The position numbers and the translations under genes were made by a program. From positions 467,270 through 531,269 of the forward strand of contig JANXBT010000002.1 in the NCBI GenBank assembly GCA_025060415.1: DNA of 64,000 nt. Direction: 5' to 3'. This stretch comes from Candidatus Bipolaricaulota bacterium (GTDB taxonomy: Bacteria; Bipolaricaulota; Bipolaricaulia; Bipolaricaulales; Bipolaricaulaceae). The notes below the pieces were generated by a model. That model searched no databases. It was not told the origin of the DNA and saw nothing but the letters and a program-made list of their open reading frames with translations. Shown one piece after another: positions 25,886-34,019 of the stretch. Each line of letters opens with the position of its first letter. Within the stretch, counting starts at the first letter, position 1.

Positions 25886-26965
25886 TCAGCTCAGGCCCAG
25901 GATTTCCTCGATGGCGCGCAGGAGCCCGTGGATGTCGGCCACGGTGAGGTCGCCCATGTGGGCGATGCGGAAGGTCTTCTCCCGCAGGTCCCCATAGCCG
26001 TTGGAGATGCGCATCCCGTACTCGCGGATGAGGGTCTTGTTGAGCTCGTCCACGGAGATCCCCCGCGTGTTTTTGATGCACGTCACGGTCTTGGACCAGT
26101 AGCCCGCCTCGGGGTAGATGTCGAAGTATTTTTGGGCCCAGCTCTGCACGATCCGCGCCATCTCCTCGTGGCGGGCGAACCGCCGCTCCAGGCCCTCCTC
26201 GAAAATGTAGTCGAGCTGCAGGTTGAGGGCGAAAAGGTGGGGGATGGTGGGCGTGGCCGGGGTCTCGTTCTTCTTGTGGGAGTTGAGCATCACCAGGAAG
26301 TTGAAGTAGTAGGTGCGGGGCTTCACCTGCTCGGCGCGCTTTAGCGCCCGCTCGGAGACGGCGCACACGGTGAGGCCGGGCGGAAGCCCAAAGCACTTCT
26401 GCACGCCCGCCAGGCACACGTCCAGGCCAAGCTTGTCGAACTCGATCTTCACCCCGCCCATGGCCGTGACCGCGTCCACCAGGAGCAACACGTCCGGGAA
26501 CTTCCGCACCACCTCCGCGATCTCCGCCAGCGGGTTCATGAGCCCGGTGGAGGTCTCGTTGAACACGAGGGTCACGGCGTCGAACTCCCCGGTCTTGAGC
26601 TTGGCCTCCACCTGTTCGGGCCGAATGGCCTTATCCCAGGGCACCTCCAGGGCCTCGCAAGGGATCCCGCAGGCTTGGGTGATCTCGTGCCAGCGCTTGG
26701 CGAACGCGCCGTTCACGAGGTTCAGGCACTTCTTCTTCACGCAGTTGAGGACCGCGGCCTCCATGACCCCGGTGGAGGACGAGGTGAACAGGAACACGGT
26801 CTGCTCGGTATACAGGAACTTTTTGAGCTTCGCTTGGAGCTCGGCGTAGAGCTCGCGGAACTCGGGGGTGCGGTGGTAGATCTGGGGGGTGGCCATGGCC
26901 TGGAGGACCTCCGGCCGGACCTCGATGGGCCCAGGGACGAAAAGCTTCACGTGCGACCTGCGCAT
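25886..26965 (-). CDS. Class V aminotransferase (serine/phosphoserine-forming)
   Basis: A 359-residue PLP enzyme of the serine-pyruvate/alanine-glyoxylate aminotransferase group. The start MRRSHVKLFVPGPIEV, TSSSTGVMEAAV (phosphate-binding region), VDAVTAMGG (Asp to the pyridine ring) and the PLP lysine in GVQKCFGLPPG are clear. With serA downstream it most likely acts as phosphoserine aminotransferase. ATG at 26965 abuts a GGAGGAGGG site; GTG at 26950 is a possible alternative start. Confidence 0.9.
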   Translation of the reverse strand: MRRSHVKLFVPGPIEVRPEVLQAMATPQIYHRTPEFRELYAELQAKLKKFLYTEQTVFLFTSSSTGVMEAAVLNCVKKKCLNLVNGAFAKRWHEITQACGIPCEALEVPWDKAIRPEQVEAKLKTGEFDAVTLVFNETSTGLMNPLAEIAEVVRKFPDVLLLVDAVTAMGGVKIEFDKLGLDVCLAGVQKCFGLPPGLTVCAVSERALKRAEQVKPRTYYFNFLVMLNSHKKNETPATPTIPHLFALNLQLDYIFEEGLERRFARHEEMARIVQSWAQKYFDIYPEAGYWSKTVTCIKNTRGISVDELNKTLIREYGMRISNGYGDLREKTFRIAHMGDLTVADIHGLLRAIEEILGLS

Positions 26966-26988
26966 CCCTCCTCCTTTTTGTTCCGTTC

Positions 26989-27017
26989 AATCTTCCCTTA
27001 GCCTGTCGGGCTGTCAA
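26989..27017 (-). promoter_or_regulatory. Possible promoter of the serine operon
   Basis: A perfect -35 TTGACA is followed after 17 bases by AAGATT, a poor -10. A strong -35 with a weak -10 is typical of activated promoters, but no operator is visible. Confidence 0.4.
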
Positions 27018-27025
27018 CTCCCCGC

Positions 27026-27928
27026 CTAATGGGGGCCAGCCCGGCGCAAACCCATGCTCTGCGCCAAGACCAACGCCTTCTTGTACTCCTCGGACGTGAT
27101 CCGCCGGGAAATCTCCGGAAATTCCCAGGCCCGGTGCGTGGGGTAGTATTGAGCCATGAGGTTCACGTAGGTGTCCGGCGAGATCTCCTCCCGCAGGAAC
27201 CGCAACACCCGCTCCGTCCCCGCAAGATCGTTGGGCAAAACCAGGTGGCGCACGAGGAGGCCCCGCACCGCTAGCCCATTTTTCACCACGAGATCCCCCA
27301 CCTGGCGGTGCATCTCCTTGAGCGCCGCGCACGCCCGCGCGAAATAGTCCGGCGCGGAGGAAAGCCGCGCCGCCACCCCATCGTCCCCGTACTTGAAGTC
27401 GGGCATGTAGATGTCCACCACGCCCTCAAGGAGCCGCAAGGCCTCCACGGACTCGTAGCCCCCGCAGTTCCACACGAGCGGGATCTCCAGGCCCTGGTCC
27501 CGGGCCAAGGCCAGGGCCTCCAGGATCATGGGCGCCTGATGGGTGGGCGTGACCAGGTTCACGTTGTGGCAGCCCAGGCGCTCCAGGCGCAGCATGAGCC
27601 GCGCCAAATCCTCCACGGAGATCTCCTCCCCCTCGCCGAGCTGGGAGATCGTGAAGTTCTGGCAGAAAACGCAGCCCAGGTTGCAGCCGGAGAAAAAGAT
27701 GGTGCCGGAGCCGAAGCGGCCCACGAGCTCCCGCTCCTCGCCGAAATGGGGGCCGAAGCTGGCCACCCAGGGCCTCAGGCCCGTGCGGCAGAAGCCCTTT
27801 TCCCCCCGGTCCCGCCGCGCGCCGCACGCCCGGGGGCACAGGCGGCAAGGGGAGGCCAAGTCGTACAAGGCCTGGATGCGCCGTTCCAGCTCCGAGGCAC
27901 TGAGGTTGAGGTACGCCGGGTACTTCAC
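27026..27928 (-). CDS. Radical SAM protein, PflA-like
   Basis: A 300-residue radical SAM enzyme. The N-terminus carries the additional cysteine set CRLCPRACGARR, and the SAM cluster motif is GCNLGCVFCQNF (CxxxCxxC). VTPTHQAPMI and LVWNCGGYES are typical of the PflA-like subgroup with an N-terminal Fe-S domain, related to the AmmeMemoRadiSam type. The GTG at 27928 is chosen because it overlaps the maf stop by four bases. The substrate is unknown; no glycyl radical enzyme gene is nearby. Confidence 0.82.
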   Translation of the reverse strand: MKYPAYLNLSASELERRIQALYDLASPCRLCPRACGARRDRGEKGFCRTGLRPWVASFGPHFGEERELVGRFGSGTIFFSGCNLGCVFCQNFTISQLGEGEEISVEDLARLMLRLERLGCHNVNLVTPTHQAPMILEALALARDQGLEIPLVWNCGGYESVEALRLLEGVVDIYMPDFKYGDDGVAARLSSAPDYFARACAALKEMHRQVGDLVVKNGLAVRGLLVRHLVLPNDLAGTERVLRFLREEISPDTYVNLMAQYYPTHRAWEFPEISRRITSEEYKKALVLAQSMGLRRAGPH

Positions 27929-28500
27929 GGCCGCCACCCCGCGGCCAGAAGAAGCCGCCACAGGGCGCATAAGGGGAGCCCCACCACGTTGTAAAAATCC
28001 CCCTCGATCCGCTCCACGAAGGCCGCGGCCGGGCCCTGGATGGCGTAGGCCCCAGCCTTATCCAGAACCTCCTCCCGCCCCAAGTACCACTCGATTTCCC
28101 AGTCGGCCAGGGGGCGGAAGAGGACCCGCGTTTCCACGAGCTCCCGGAGGGTTTGGCCGGCGCGGCGCACCACCAGGCCCGTGGCCACGGTGTGCCAGCC
28201 GCCGGACAGGGCCCGCAAGAACTCCCGGGCCTCCCCCAGGTCCCGCGGCTTCCCGAAGGCCCGGCCCTCCCGGAACACCCCGGTGTCCGCGGCCACCACC
28301 CACGCCTCCGGGTGCTTTGCCGCCACCGCCGCCGCCTTGCGCTCCGCCAAGACCAAGAGGTCCATAGGCCCCCGCACCGCGTCCTCCGGAACGTCCGGCG
28401 GGACCACGGAAAACGCGGGCACAAGGAGGCGCAAAAGGGCGGCCCGGCGCGGGGAGGAGGAGGCCAGAATGAACGTTGGGCTCGTATAATCCGTGGCCAT
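27925..28500 (-). CDS. maf: Maf-like nucleoside triphosphate pyrophosphatase
   Basis: A 191-residue house-cleaning enzyme that hydrolyses non-canonical or dTTP/UTP-type nucleotides. ILASSSPRRAALLRLL at the N-terminus, VVAADTGVF (catalytic Asp), GKPRD and AGAYAIQGPAA are diagnostic. The ATG (28500-28498) overlaps the divergent start codon of the HDAC-family gene within CCATGG. The -10 candidate TATACT lies at 28530-28535, inside the neighbour's coding region. Confidence 0.93.
   Translation of the reverse strand: MATDYTSPTFILASSSPRRAALLRLLVPAFSVVPPDVPEDAVRGPMDLLVLAERKAAAVAAKHPEAWVVAADTGVFREGRAFGKPRDLGEAREFLRALSGGWHTVATGLVVRRAGQTLRELVETRVLFRPLADWEIEWYLGREEVLDKAGAYAIQGPAAAFVERIEGDFYNVVGLPLCALWRLLLAAGWRP
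28485..28490 (+). promoter_or_regulatory. -10 box (TATAAT) of the HDAC-family gene
   Basis: A consensus TATAAT ends eight bases before the ATG at 28499. It lies inside the 5' coding region of the divergent maf gene. Confidence 0.6.
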
Positions 28501-29347
28501 GGACATCGTTTTTAGCCCGCGGTGCCTGGAGTATAACGCGGTGGGCCACCCGGAAAACCCCGCCCGCGTGCGCCTGCTCAAGGACTACCTCGCCCGCCTG
28601 GGGTTCCCCTTCCTGGAGCCGGAGCCCGCCCCGGCCGAGGCCATCCTCAAAGTGCACACGCCGGAGCTCCTGCGCCGCGTGGAGACGGGGGACTTTTACG
28701 ATCCCGACTGTCCGGTGTACCCCAACCTCGCGTTCTACGCGAAGCTGGCGGTGGGCGGGGCCATCCTGGCCCAGAGGGTGCACGGGTTCTCCATCCTGCG
28801 GCCGCCGGGGCACCACGCCGGCCCCAACTTCCTCGGGGGCTTCTGCTACCTCAACAACCTCGCCGTGGCCGTGCGCCTCTCCGGCAAAAGGACGCTCATC
28901 GTGGACATCGACGGCCACCACGGGAACGGCACGGAGGCCATCTTCCTCCACGACCCTAAGGTGACCTACGTGAGCCTGCACCGCATGTACAACTACCCCG
29001 GGACGGGGCACACCTCCTACGCCAACGCCATCAACGTGCCGCTTCCGCCCCGCTGCGGCGGGGAGCGCTACGTGGAGGCCCTGGAGGGGGCCCTGGAGCG
29101 GGCCGGGAAGGGCTACGAGGAGCTGGCCATCTCCGTGGGCTTCGACACCTATAAGGAGGACCCCTTGGCCTCCCTGGGCCTGGAAGTGGAGGACTACTAC
29201 CATGTGGGCTACGTGTTGGGCCAGCTGAAGCTGCCCACGTTCTGCGTGCTGGAGGGGGGGTACGTGCCGGAGATCATGGGGCCGGCCGCCCACGCCTTCA
29301 TCTCCGGCCTGGAGGAGGGAGGAGCCCGCACCGGCCCCCAAAATTAG
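28499..29347 (+). CDS. Histone deacetylase superfamily hydrolase
   Basis: A 282-residue arginase/deacetylase-fold zinc amidohydrolase. Diagnostic motifs are ILRPPGHHAGP, VDIDGHHGNGTEAIF (zinc ligands) and SVGFDTYKEDP. Bacterial members deacetylate polyamines, acetoin-related or other small acetyl-amides, and rarely proteins; the substrate is not evident. ATG at 28499 is eight bases after TATAAT; a GTG at 28493 is an unlikely alternative. The stop is 32 bases before the ABC transporter genes. Confidence 0.92.
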   Translation: MDIVFSPRCLEYNAVGHPENPARVRLLKDYLARLGFPFLEPEPAPAEAILKVHTPELLRRVETGDFYDPDCPVYPNLAFYAKLAVGGAILAQRVHGFSILRPPGHHAGPNFLGGFCYLNNLAVAVRLSGKRTLIVDIDGHHGNGTEAIFLHDPKVTYVSLHRMYNYPGTGHTSYANAINVPLPPRCGGERYVEALEGALERAGKGYEELAISVGFDTYKEDPLASLGLEVEDYYHVGYVLGQLKLPTFCVLEGGYVPEIMGPAAHAFISGLEEGGARTGPQN

Positions 29348-29365
29348 CCCTTCCCCACCCTCGGC

Positions 29366-29371
29366 TATAAT
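29366..29371 (+). promoter_or_regulatory. -10 box (TATAAT) of the ABC transporter operon
   Basis: A consensus TATAAT ends eight bases before the ATG at 29380, with no Shine-Dalgarno sequence between them (CCCGGGCC). Confidence 0.65.
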
Positions 29372-29379
29372 CCCGGGCC

Positions 29380-30381
29380 ATGCGTTCGAAACTTTTCGTC
29401 GTTTTTGCGATCGCGTCGCTTTCCGTGAGCGCAAGCCCCCTGCGCGTGTCCCTCCCGCCCATGTTGGGGGCGCTCCCGGTGGCCCTGGCCGAACGGCTGG
29501 GGTACTTCGCCGAGGAGGGGATCCCCGTCCAGCTCGTGCCCCTGCCCAGCCAGCGCGACCGGATCCTCGCCTTCCAGGCCGGCCAGATCGACGCCCTCGT
29601 CACCGACCTCACCTCCGCCCTCCTCCTTGTGGCCACCCAGCCCCAGGAGGCGGCGATCGCCGCCGCCCTGTTCGTGCCCGCCCAGGACGGCTCCCACCTC
29701 GCCCTCCTCACCCCCGCCAACTACTCCCGCCTCTACACCCTCGCGGACTTCTTGGCGCGGGCCAGCGCCGGACGCGTGCAGATCGCCGTGCCGCGCCAGT
29801 CCGACCTGGAGTACGCCCTGGACCAGCTCCTGGCCCGCCACGGGGTGCGCGTGCCCCCGGAGTGGCTCGTGGGACAGGACAACCTCCTGCTCAACGCCAC
29901 CTGGCTCCTTTTCGGGATGACCGCGGTGGGGGTCCTGCCCCAGCCCTACGTGGACTACCTCCTCCACTACGAGTTCGAGGGGAAGCCGGAGCTGCGGGTG
30001 CTGGCGGACTTCGCGGGGATCCCCTTGCCCCCCGACGTCCTCGTGGTGCGGCGAAGCTTGGGCGCGGATGAGGTGCGGCGGTTCCTCGCCGCGGTGGGGC
30101 GGGCGGCGGCGCACATCCGGGCCATGGCCCGGGAGGAGCTCATCGCCCTGGCCATGCCCGTGGCCATCGCCCTCTTCTTCCCCGGGGTGAACCTGGAGGC
30201 GGCGGCGCCGGAGGACCGGGCCCGGGTGGAGGCGGCCGTGGAGGCCCTGCGCATCCCGTACTTCCCCGACCCCCGCCCCGTGGACCCCGAGATCCTGGGC
30301 CTAGTGGCGGACTGGGCCAGGAAGAAGGGGTACCTTGCCCGCTCCCTGAGCTACGCGGAAGCCGTCTGGCCCGGGCAATGA
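29380..30381 (+). CDS. ABC transporter substrate-binding protein (NMT1/SsuA/TauA type)
   Basis: A 333-residue periplasmic binding protein with a signal peptide (MRSKLFVVFAIASLSVSA) and no lipobox. LRVSLPPMLGALPVALAERLGYFAEEG is the usual start of the NMT1/THI5-like family, in shortened form LAERLGYFAEEGIPV, followed by AGQIDALVTDLTSALL. The family binds sulfonates, nitrate, thiamine precursors or other small molecules. The last third contains Ala/Arg-rich helices. The substrate cannot be assigned. Its stop overlaps the ATPase gene by four bases. Confidence 0.85.
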   Translation: MRSKLFVVFAIASLSVSASPLRVSLPPMLGALPVALAERLGYFAEEGIPVQLVPLPSQRDRILAFQAGQIDALVTDLTSALLLVATQPQEAAIAAALFVPAQDGSHLALLTPANYSRLYTLADFLARASAGRVQIAVPRQSDLEYALDQLLARHGVRVPPEWLVGQDNLLLNATWLLFGMTAVGVLPQPYVDYLLHYEFEGKPELRVLADFAGIPLPPDVLVVRRSLGADEVRRFLAAVGRAAAHIRAMAREELIALAMPVAIALFFPGVNLEAAAPEDRARVEAAVEALRIPYFPDPRPVDPEILGLVADWARKKGYLARSLSYAEAVWPGQ

Positions 30382-31109
30382 TCGAGGTGCGCGGCGTCTC
30401 CCTCGTTTACGGGAGCGGGCCCGCGGCCGTTCCCGCGATCGCCGAGCTCTCCTTTTCCGTGGAGGAGGGGGAGATGGTGGCCGTGGTGGGCCCCTCCGGC
30501 TGCGGCAAAACCAGCCTCCTCCTCCTTTTGGACGGCTTGGTGCGCCCCACCTCCGGACAGGTCCTCATCGCGGGGGAGGAGGTGCGGGGGGTGCGGCGGG
30601 ACGTAGCCCTGGTCCTGCAGGACGCCGGGCTCCTGCCCTGGAAGACCGTGCGGCAGAACGCGGAGCTGGCCCTGCGGATTCAGAAGCGGCGGGAGAGCGT
30701 GGACGGGATCCTGGCCGCCCTGGGGTTGAGCGGGTTCGAGCGGCGCTTCCCCGCGGAGCTCTCGGAGGGGATGCGCCGGCGGGTGGGCATCGCCCGGGCC
30801 CTGGCCCTCCGCCCCCGCGTCCTCCTCATGGACGAGCCCATGGCCAACCTGGATTCCCTCACGCGGGAGCGCATCCAAAATCTCCTTTTGGACCTGTGGT
30901 GGGAGATGCGCTTCACCGCCGTCCTCGTCACCCACGACATCGAGGAGGCCGTGTTCCTTGGGCAGCGCATCCTTGTGCTTACGCCCCGGCCGGCCCGCCT
31001 GCGGGAGGTCCTGGAAAACCCGGGGATGGGCAGCCAGGAGTACCGGGGGAGCCCGGACTTCTTGGCGCGCGTGCGGGCCTTGCGCCGGATCCTGGGGGAG
31101 AACGGATGA
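30378..31109 (+). CDS. ABC transporter ATP-binding protein
   Basis: A 243-residue ATPase of the nitrate/sulfonate/bicarbonate importer group. Walker A is GPSGCGKTS at about residues 37-45. The signature motif is LSEGMRRRVGIARAL (SEGMRR in place of the usual SGGQ), Walker B is LLMDEPMANLD and the switch histidine is in VTHDIEEAV. The second residue of the signature is Glu, not Gly, a small deviation. It overlaps its neighbours by four bases on both sides. Confidence 0.92.
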   Translation: MIEVRGVSLVYGSGPAAVPAIAELSFSVEEGEMVAVVGPSGCGKTSLLLLLDGLVRPTSGQVLIAGEEVRGVRRDVALVLQDAGLLPWKTVRQNAELALRIQKRRESVDGILAALGLSGFERRFPAELSEGMRRRVGIARALALRPRVLLMDEPMANLDSLTRERIQNLLLDLWWEMRFTAVLVTHDIEEAVFLGQRILVLTPRPARLREVLENPGMGSQEYRGSPDFLARVRALRRILGENG

Positions 31110-31882
31110 AGCAAGTCCTCGCCTACGCCCTAGCGGTGCTGGCGGTGGTGGCCGGCTGGTCCGCCCTCTCCTACGGCCTTTTCCGGGCCAAAGAGCGGGT
31201 GATCCTGCCCTACCCCTGGCAGGCGGCCCGGGCTGCCGGCGAGGTCCTCGACACCCTGGCCCTGGCCTTCGGCACCTCCGCCCTCCGCTTCCTCGCGGCC
31301 CTGGTGGTCTCCTTCCTCCTGGGCCTGCCCATCGGGCTGGCCCTGGGGTTCGAGCCCCGCCTGGACCAGTACCTCGCGCCCTTCGTGTACCTCCTCTACC
31401 CCATGCCCCCGGTGGCCCTCCTCCTCTTCCTGTACCTGGCCTTCGGCCTGGGCGAGGTGGTGCGGCTGGTGGTGGTGGTGATGGCCCTGTTCTTCCAGGT
31501 GGCGGTGGCCGCCCACGGCGCGGCCAAGTTCATCCCCGCCTCCCACATCCTGGCGGTGCGCTCCGCCGGGGCCTCCCGCTGGCAGCTTTATTGGCACGTG
31601 GTCCTCCCCGCCACCCTCCCCAGCGTCCTCACCGCCGCCCGCGTCTCCGTGGGGTTGGGGATCACCATGCTCTACATCGCCGAGACCAAGTTGGGGATCC
31701 TCCTCCCCCCGCACCAGGCCCTGGGGCGGTTCATCGAGTACTACACGTTCCGGGGGGACATCGCCCTGGCGGGCGTGGTGGCCCTGGCCCTCCTTGGGCT
31801 TTTGTTCTACGTGGTCCTGGAGATCCTGGAGCGGCGGCTTTGCCGCTGGAAGTATGTGGGGGTGAAGGGTGGGGGAAGTTAG
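31106..31882 (+). CDS. ABC transporter permease
   Basis: A 258-residue inner-membrane protein with about six hydrophobic helices. The EAA loop that contacts the ATPase is visible as ILAVRSAGASRWQLYWHVVLPATLPS. It belongs with the preceding ATPase and binding protein (SsuC/TauC-like family). Its 3' end overlaps the NAD kinase gene by 14 bases. Confidence 0.9.
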   Translation: MKQVLAYALAVLAVVAGWSALSYGLFRAKERVILPYPWQAARAAGEVLDTLALAFGTSALRFLAALVVSFLLGLPIGLALGFEPRLDQYLAPFVYLLYPMPPVALLLFLYLAFGLGEVVRLVVVVMALFFQVAVAAHGAAKFIPASHILAVRSAGASRWQLYWHVVLPATLPSVLTAARVSVGLGITMLYIAETKLGILLPPHQALGRFIEYYTFRGDIALAGVVALALLGLLFYVVLEILERRLCRWKYVGVKGGGS

Positions 31883-32669
31883 GCGGGTGTGGGTGGTGCA
31901 CAACGCCCGGCGGGCCGAGGCCGCGGCCGCGGCCTGGAACGTGGCCCGGCGGTGCGAGCGGGAGGGCCTGGCGGTGGAGGTGGGCTCGGAGCTTCCCCTG
32001 CCCGGGCCCGGGCCGGACCTCGTGATCGCCGTGGGCGGGGACGGCACGGTCCTGCGCACCGCCGCCGCCCTCTACCCCCAGGAGATCCCGATCCTGCCGG
32101 TGTTGTTCGGCGGGGTGGGGTTCCTGAGCGCCGTGGAGGCCGCGCGGTTTGAGGAGGCCCTGGAGGCGGTGCGGGCGGGCCGGGCCCAGGTGGAGCGGCG
32201 GATGCGCCTGCTGGCCCAGGGCCCGGGCTTTTCCGCCACCGCCCTCAACGAGATCGCCGTGGTGGGGCCGGGCCAGCAGCGCTTCGTGGAGCTCACCCTG
32301 TGCGTGGGCGCGGAGGCCCTGGGCACGTTCGGAGGGGACGGCGTGCTTTTGGCCACGCCCACGGGGAGCACGGCCTACGCCCTGGCCGCCGGCGGCCCGA
32401 TCCTGGCCCCCGGCCTCCCCGCCTTCCTCCTCGTGCCCCTCAACCCCCACAAGCTCGGCCTGCGGCCGGTGGTCCTCCCCGAGGGGGCGGAGGTGCGGGT
32501 GCGGGCGGAGCGCCAGGCCCTGGCCCTGGCCGATGGCGACCCCATCGGCGCCCTCTCCCCAGGGGCCGAGCTCAGGGTGCGGCGCGCGCCCAAGGACACC
32601 CTCCTGGTGCGCCTCCCCCAAACGCCGGGCCTCTTTGCCCGCCTGCGGGAGAAGCTGGGTTGGCCATGA
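31869..32669 (+). CDS. nadK: NAD kinase
   Basis: A 266-residue enzyme making NADP from NAD and ATP or polyphosphate. The catalytic GGDGTVLR, LNEIAVV and GDGVLLATPTGSTAYALAAG motifs are all intact. The start is GTG at 31869; GTG at 31887 is possible. It sits between transporter and TldD-family genes with overlaps on both sides, so expression seems tied to the transporter operon. Confidence 0.95.
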   Translation: MGEVRRVWVVHNARRAEAAAAAWNVARRCEREGLAVEVGSELPLPGPGPDLVIAVGGDGTVLRTAAALYPQEIPILPVLFGGVGFLSAVEAARFEEALEAVRAGRAQVERRMRLLAQGPGFSATALNEIAVVGPGQQRFVELTLCVGAEALGTFGGDGVLLATPTGSTAYALAAGGPILAPGLPAFLLVPLNPHKLGLRPVVLPEGAEVRVRAERQALALADGDPIGALSPGAELRVRRAPKDTLLVRLPQTPGLFARLREKLGWP

Positions 32670-32680
32670 AAGGAGGAGCG

Positions 32681-34018
32681 GTGCATCCGGAGAGGATTTT
32701 GGAAGAGGTGCCCAGGCTGCGCGTGGCCGACGATCTGGAGGTCCTTGTCCTGCACAGCCGCGAGGAGCTCACCCGCTTCACCTTCGGCCACATCCACCAG
32801 AACGTGGCGGAGGAGGACACGGTGGTGTACGTGCGGGCCTGGGTGGGGGGGAAGACCGGGGTGGTGCAGACGAACGAGGTCTCCCTGGAGGGGCTGAGGC
32901 GGGCGGCGCGGGAGGCGGCGGAGCTGGCGCGGGCCCAGACCCAGCCCGCGGGGTACGAGCCGCCGGGGCCGGCCCCCTACCCCCAGGTCGAGGCCTTCGA
33001 CGAGGCCACCTGGAACGCGAGCCCCGCCCTGCGGGCGGAGCTCGTGCGCCGGGCCGTGGCCGAGGCCAACCGCCTGGGCTTCAACGCCTCCGGCGCGCTG
33101 GCCACCGGGGGCGACGCGATCTGGATCCGCACCACCCGCGGGGTCGAGGCCCACTTCCGCCGTACCCTCCTGCGCTTCGTCACCGTGATCCTGGGGAAGG
33201 AGGCGGGCTCGGGCTACGCGGAGTTCACGAGCACGCGGGTCGGGGAGTTCCGGCCGGAGGAGGTGGCCGGGCGGGCCCTCGAGAAGGCGGCCCGCTCGGA
33301 GAAGCGCCTCCCCCTCGAGCCGGGGGAGTACCCGGTGGTGCTGGAGGAGCCGGCCGTGGCCACGCTCCTGGGGATGCTGGCCTCCATGGGCTTCTCCGCC
33401 CGGGCCGTCCTCGAGAACCGCAGCTTCTTCTGCCAGCGCTTCGGCGAAAAGATGGTCTCCGAGCTCGTCACCGTGTACGACGATGCCCTCCACCCCAAGA
33501 CGATCCCCATGCCCTTCGACTTCGAGGGGGTGCCCAAGACCCGGGTGTACTTCTTCCGGGGGGGCGTGGCCGCGGGGGTGGTGCACGACTCCCGCACGGC
33601 CAAGCTCATGGGCACGAAGTCCACGGGGCACGCCCTGCCGCCGGCGGCCGCGGGCTGGTCGCCCCTGCCCACGCACCTGGTGATGGAGCCCGGCACGGCC
33701 ACGGACGGGGAGCTCCTCTCCGGCCTCGCCCGCGGCCTTCTGGTCACGCGCTTCCACTACGCCCGCACCGTGGACCCCATGCGGGGCATCATGACCATGA
33801 TGACCCGCGACGGCACCTTCCTGGTCGAGGACGGGCGGATCGTGGCCGCCGTGGAGGACCTGCGCGTGACGGAGTCGGGCCTGCGCGCCCTGGCCCTGGT
33901 GCAGGCGGTGGGGCGGGACCTCACCCTCATCACCGGCGGGGAGGGCTTCGGGGCCACCCTGGTCCCCAAGCTCCGGATCGAAAGGTTCGCCTTCACCGGG
34001 CGGACGGAAAGGATCTAG
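32681..34018 (+). CDS. TldD/PmbA family metalloprotease-type protein
   Basis: A 445-residue TldD/PmbA (TldE) family protein. Supporting segments are DTVVYVRAWVGGKTGVV, the central PVVLEEPAVATLLGMLA and RSFFCQRFGEKM, VYDDALHP, and RTAKLMGTKSTGHALP, plus the C-terminal VEDGRIVAAVEDLRVTES. TldD-TldE complexes degrade unfolded or modified peptides. No canonical HEXXXH is seen, as in the TldE partner; no second family member is in the window. GTG at 32681 is preferred because AGGAGG precedes it; ATG at 32666 overlaps nadK by four bases and is an alternative. Confidence 0.85.
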   Translation: MHPERILEEVPRLRVADDLEVLVLHSREELTRFTFGHIHQNVAEEDTVVYVRAWVGGKTGVVQTNEVSLEGLRRAAREAAELARAQTQPAGYEPPGPAPYPQVEAFDEATWNASPALRAELVRRAVAEANRLGFNASGALATGGDAIWIRTTRGVEAHFRRTLLRFVTVILGKEAGSGYAEFTSTRVGEFRPEEVAGRALEKAARSEKRLPLEPGEYPVVLEEPAVATLLGMLASMGFSARAVLENRSFFCQRFGEKMVSELVTVYDDALHPKTIPMPFDFEGVPKTRVYFFRGGVAAGVVHDSRTAKLMGTKSTGHALPPAAAGWSPLPTHLVMEPGTATDGELLSGLARGLLVTRFHYARTVDPMRGIMTMMTRDGTFLVEDGRIVAAVEDLRVTESGLRALALVQAVGRDLTLITGGEGFGATLVPKLRIERFAFTGRTERI

Positions 34019-34019
34019 C

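Noticed and set aside
24175..25947. A 590-codon plus-strand frame opposite DUF1015 and serA
   Set aside because: It is a His/Gly/Leu-rich antisense shadow of two well-supported genes.
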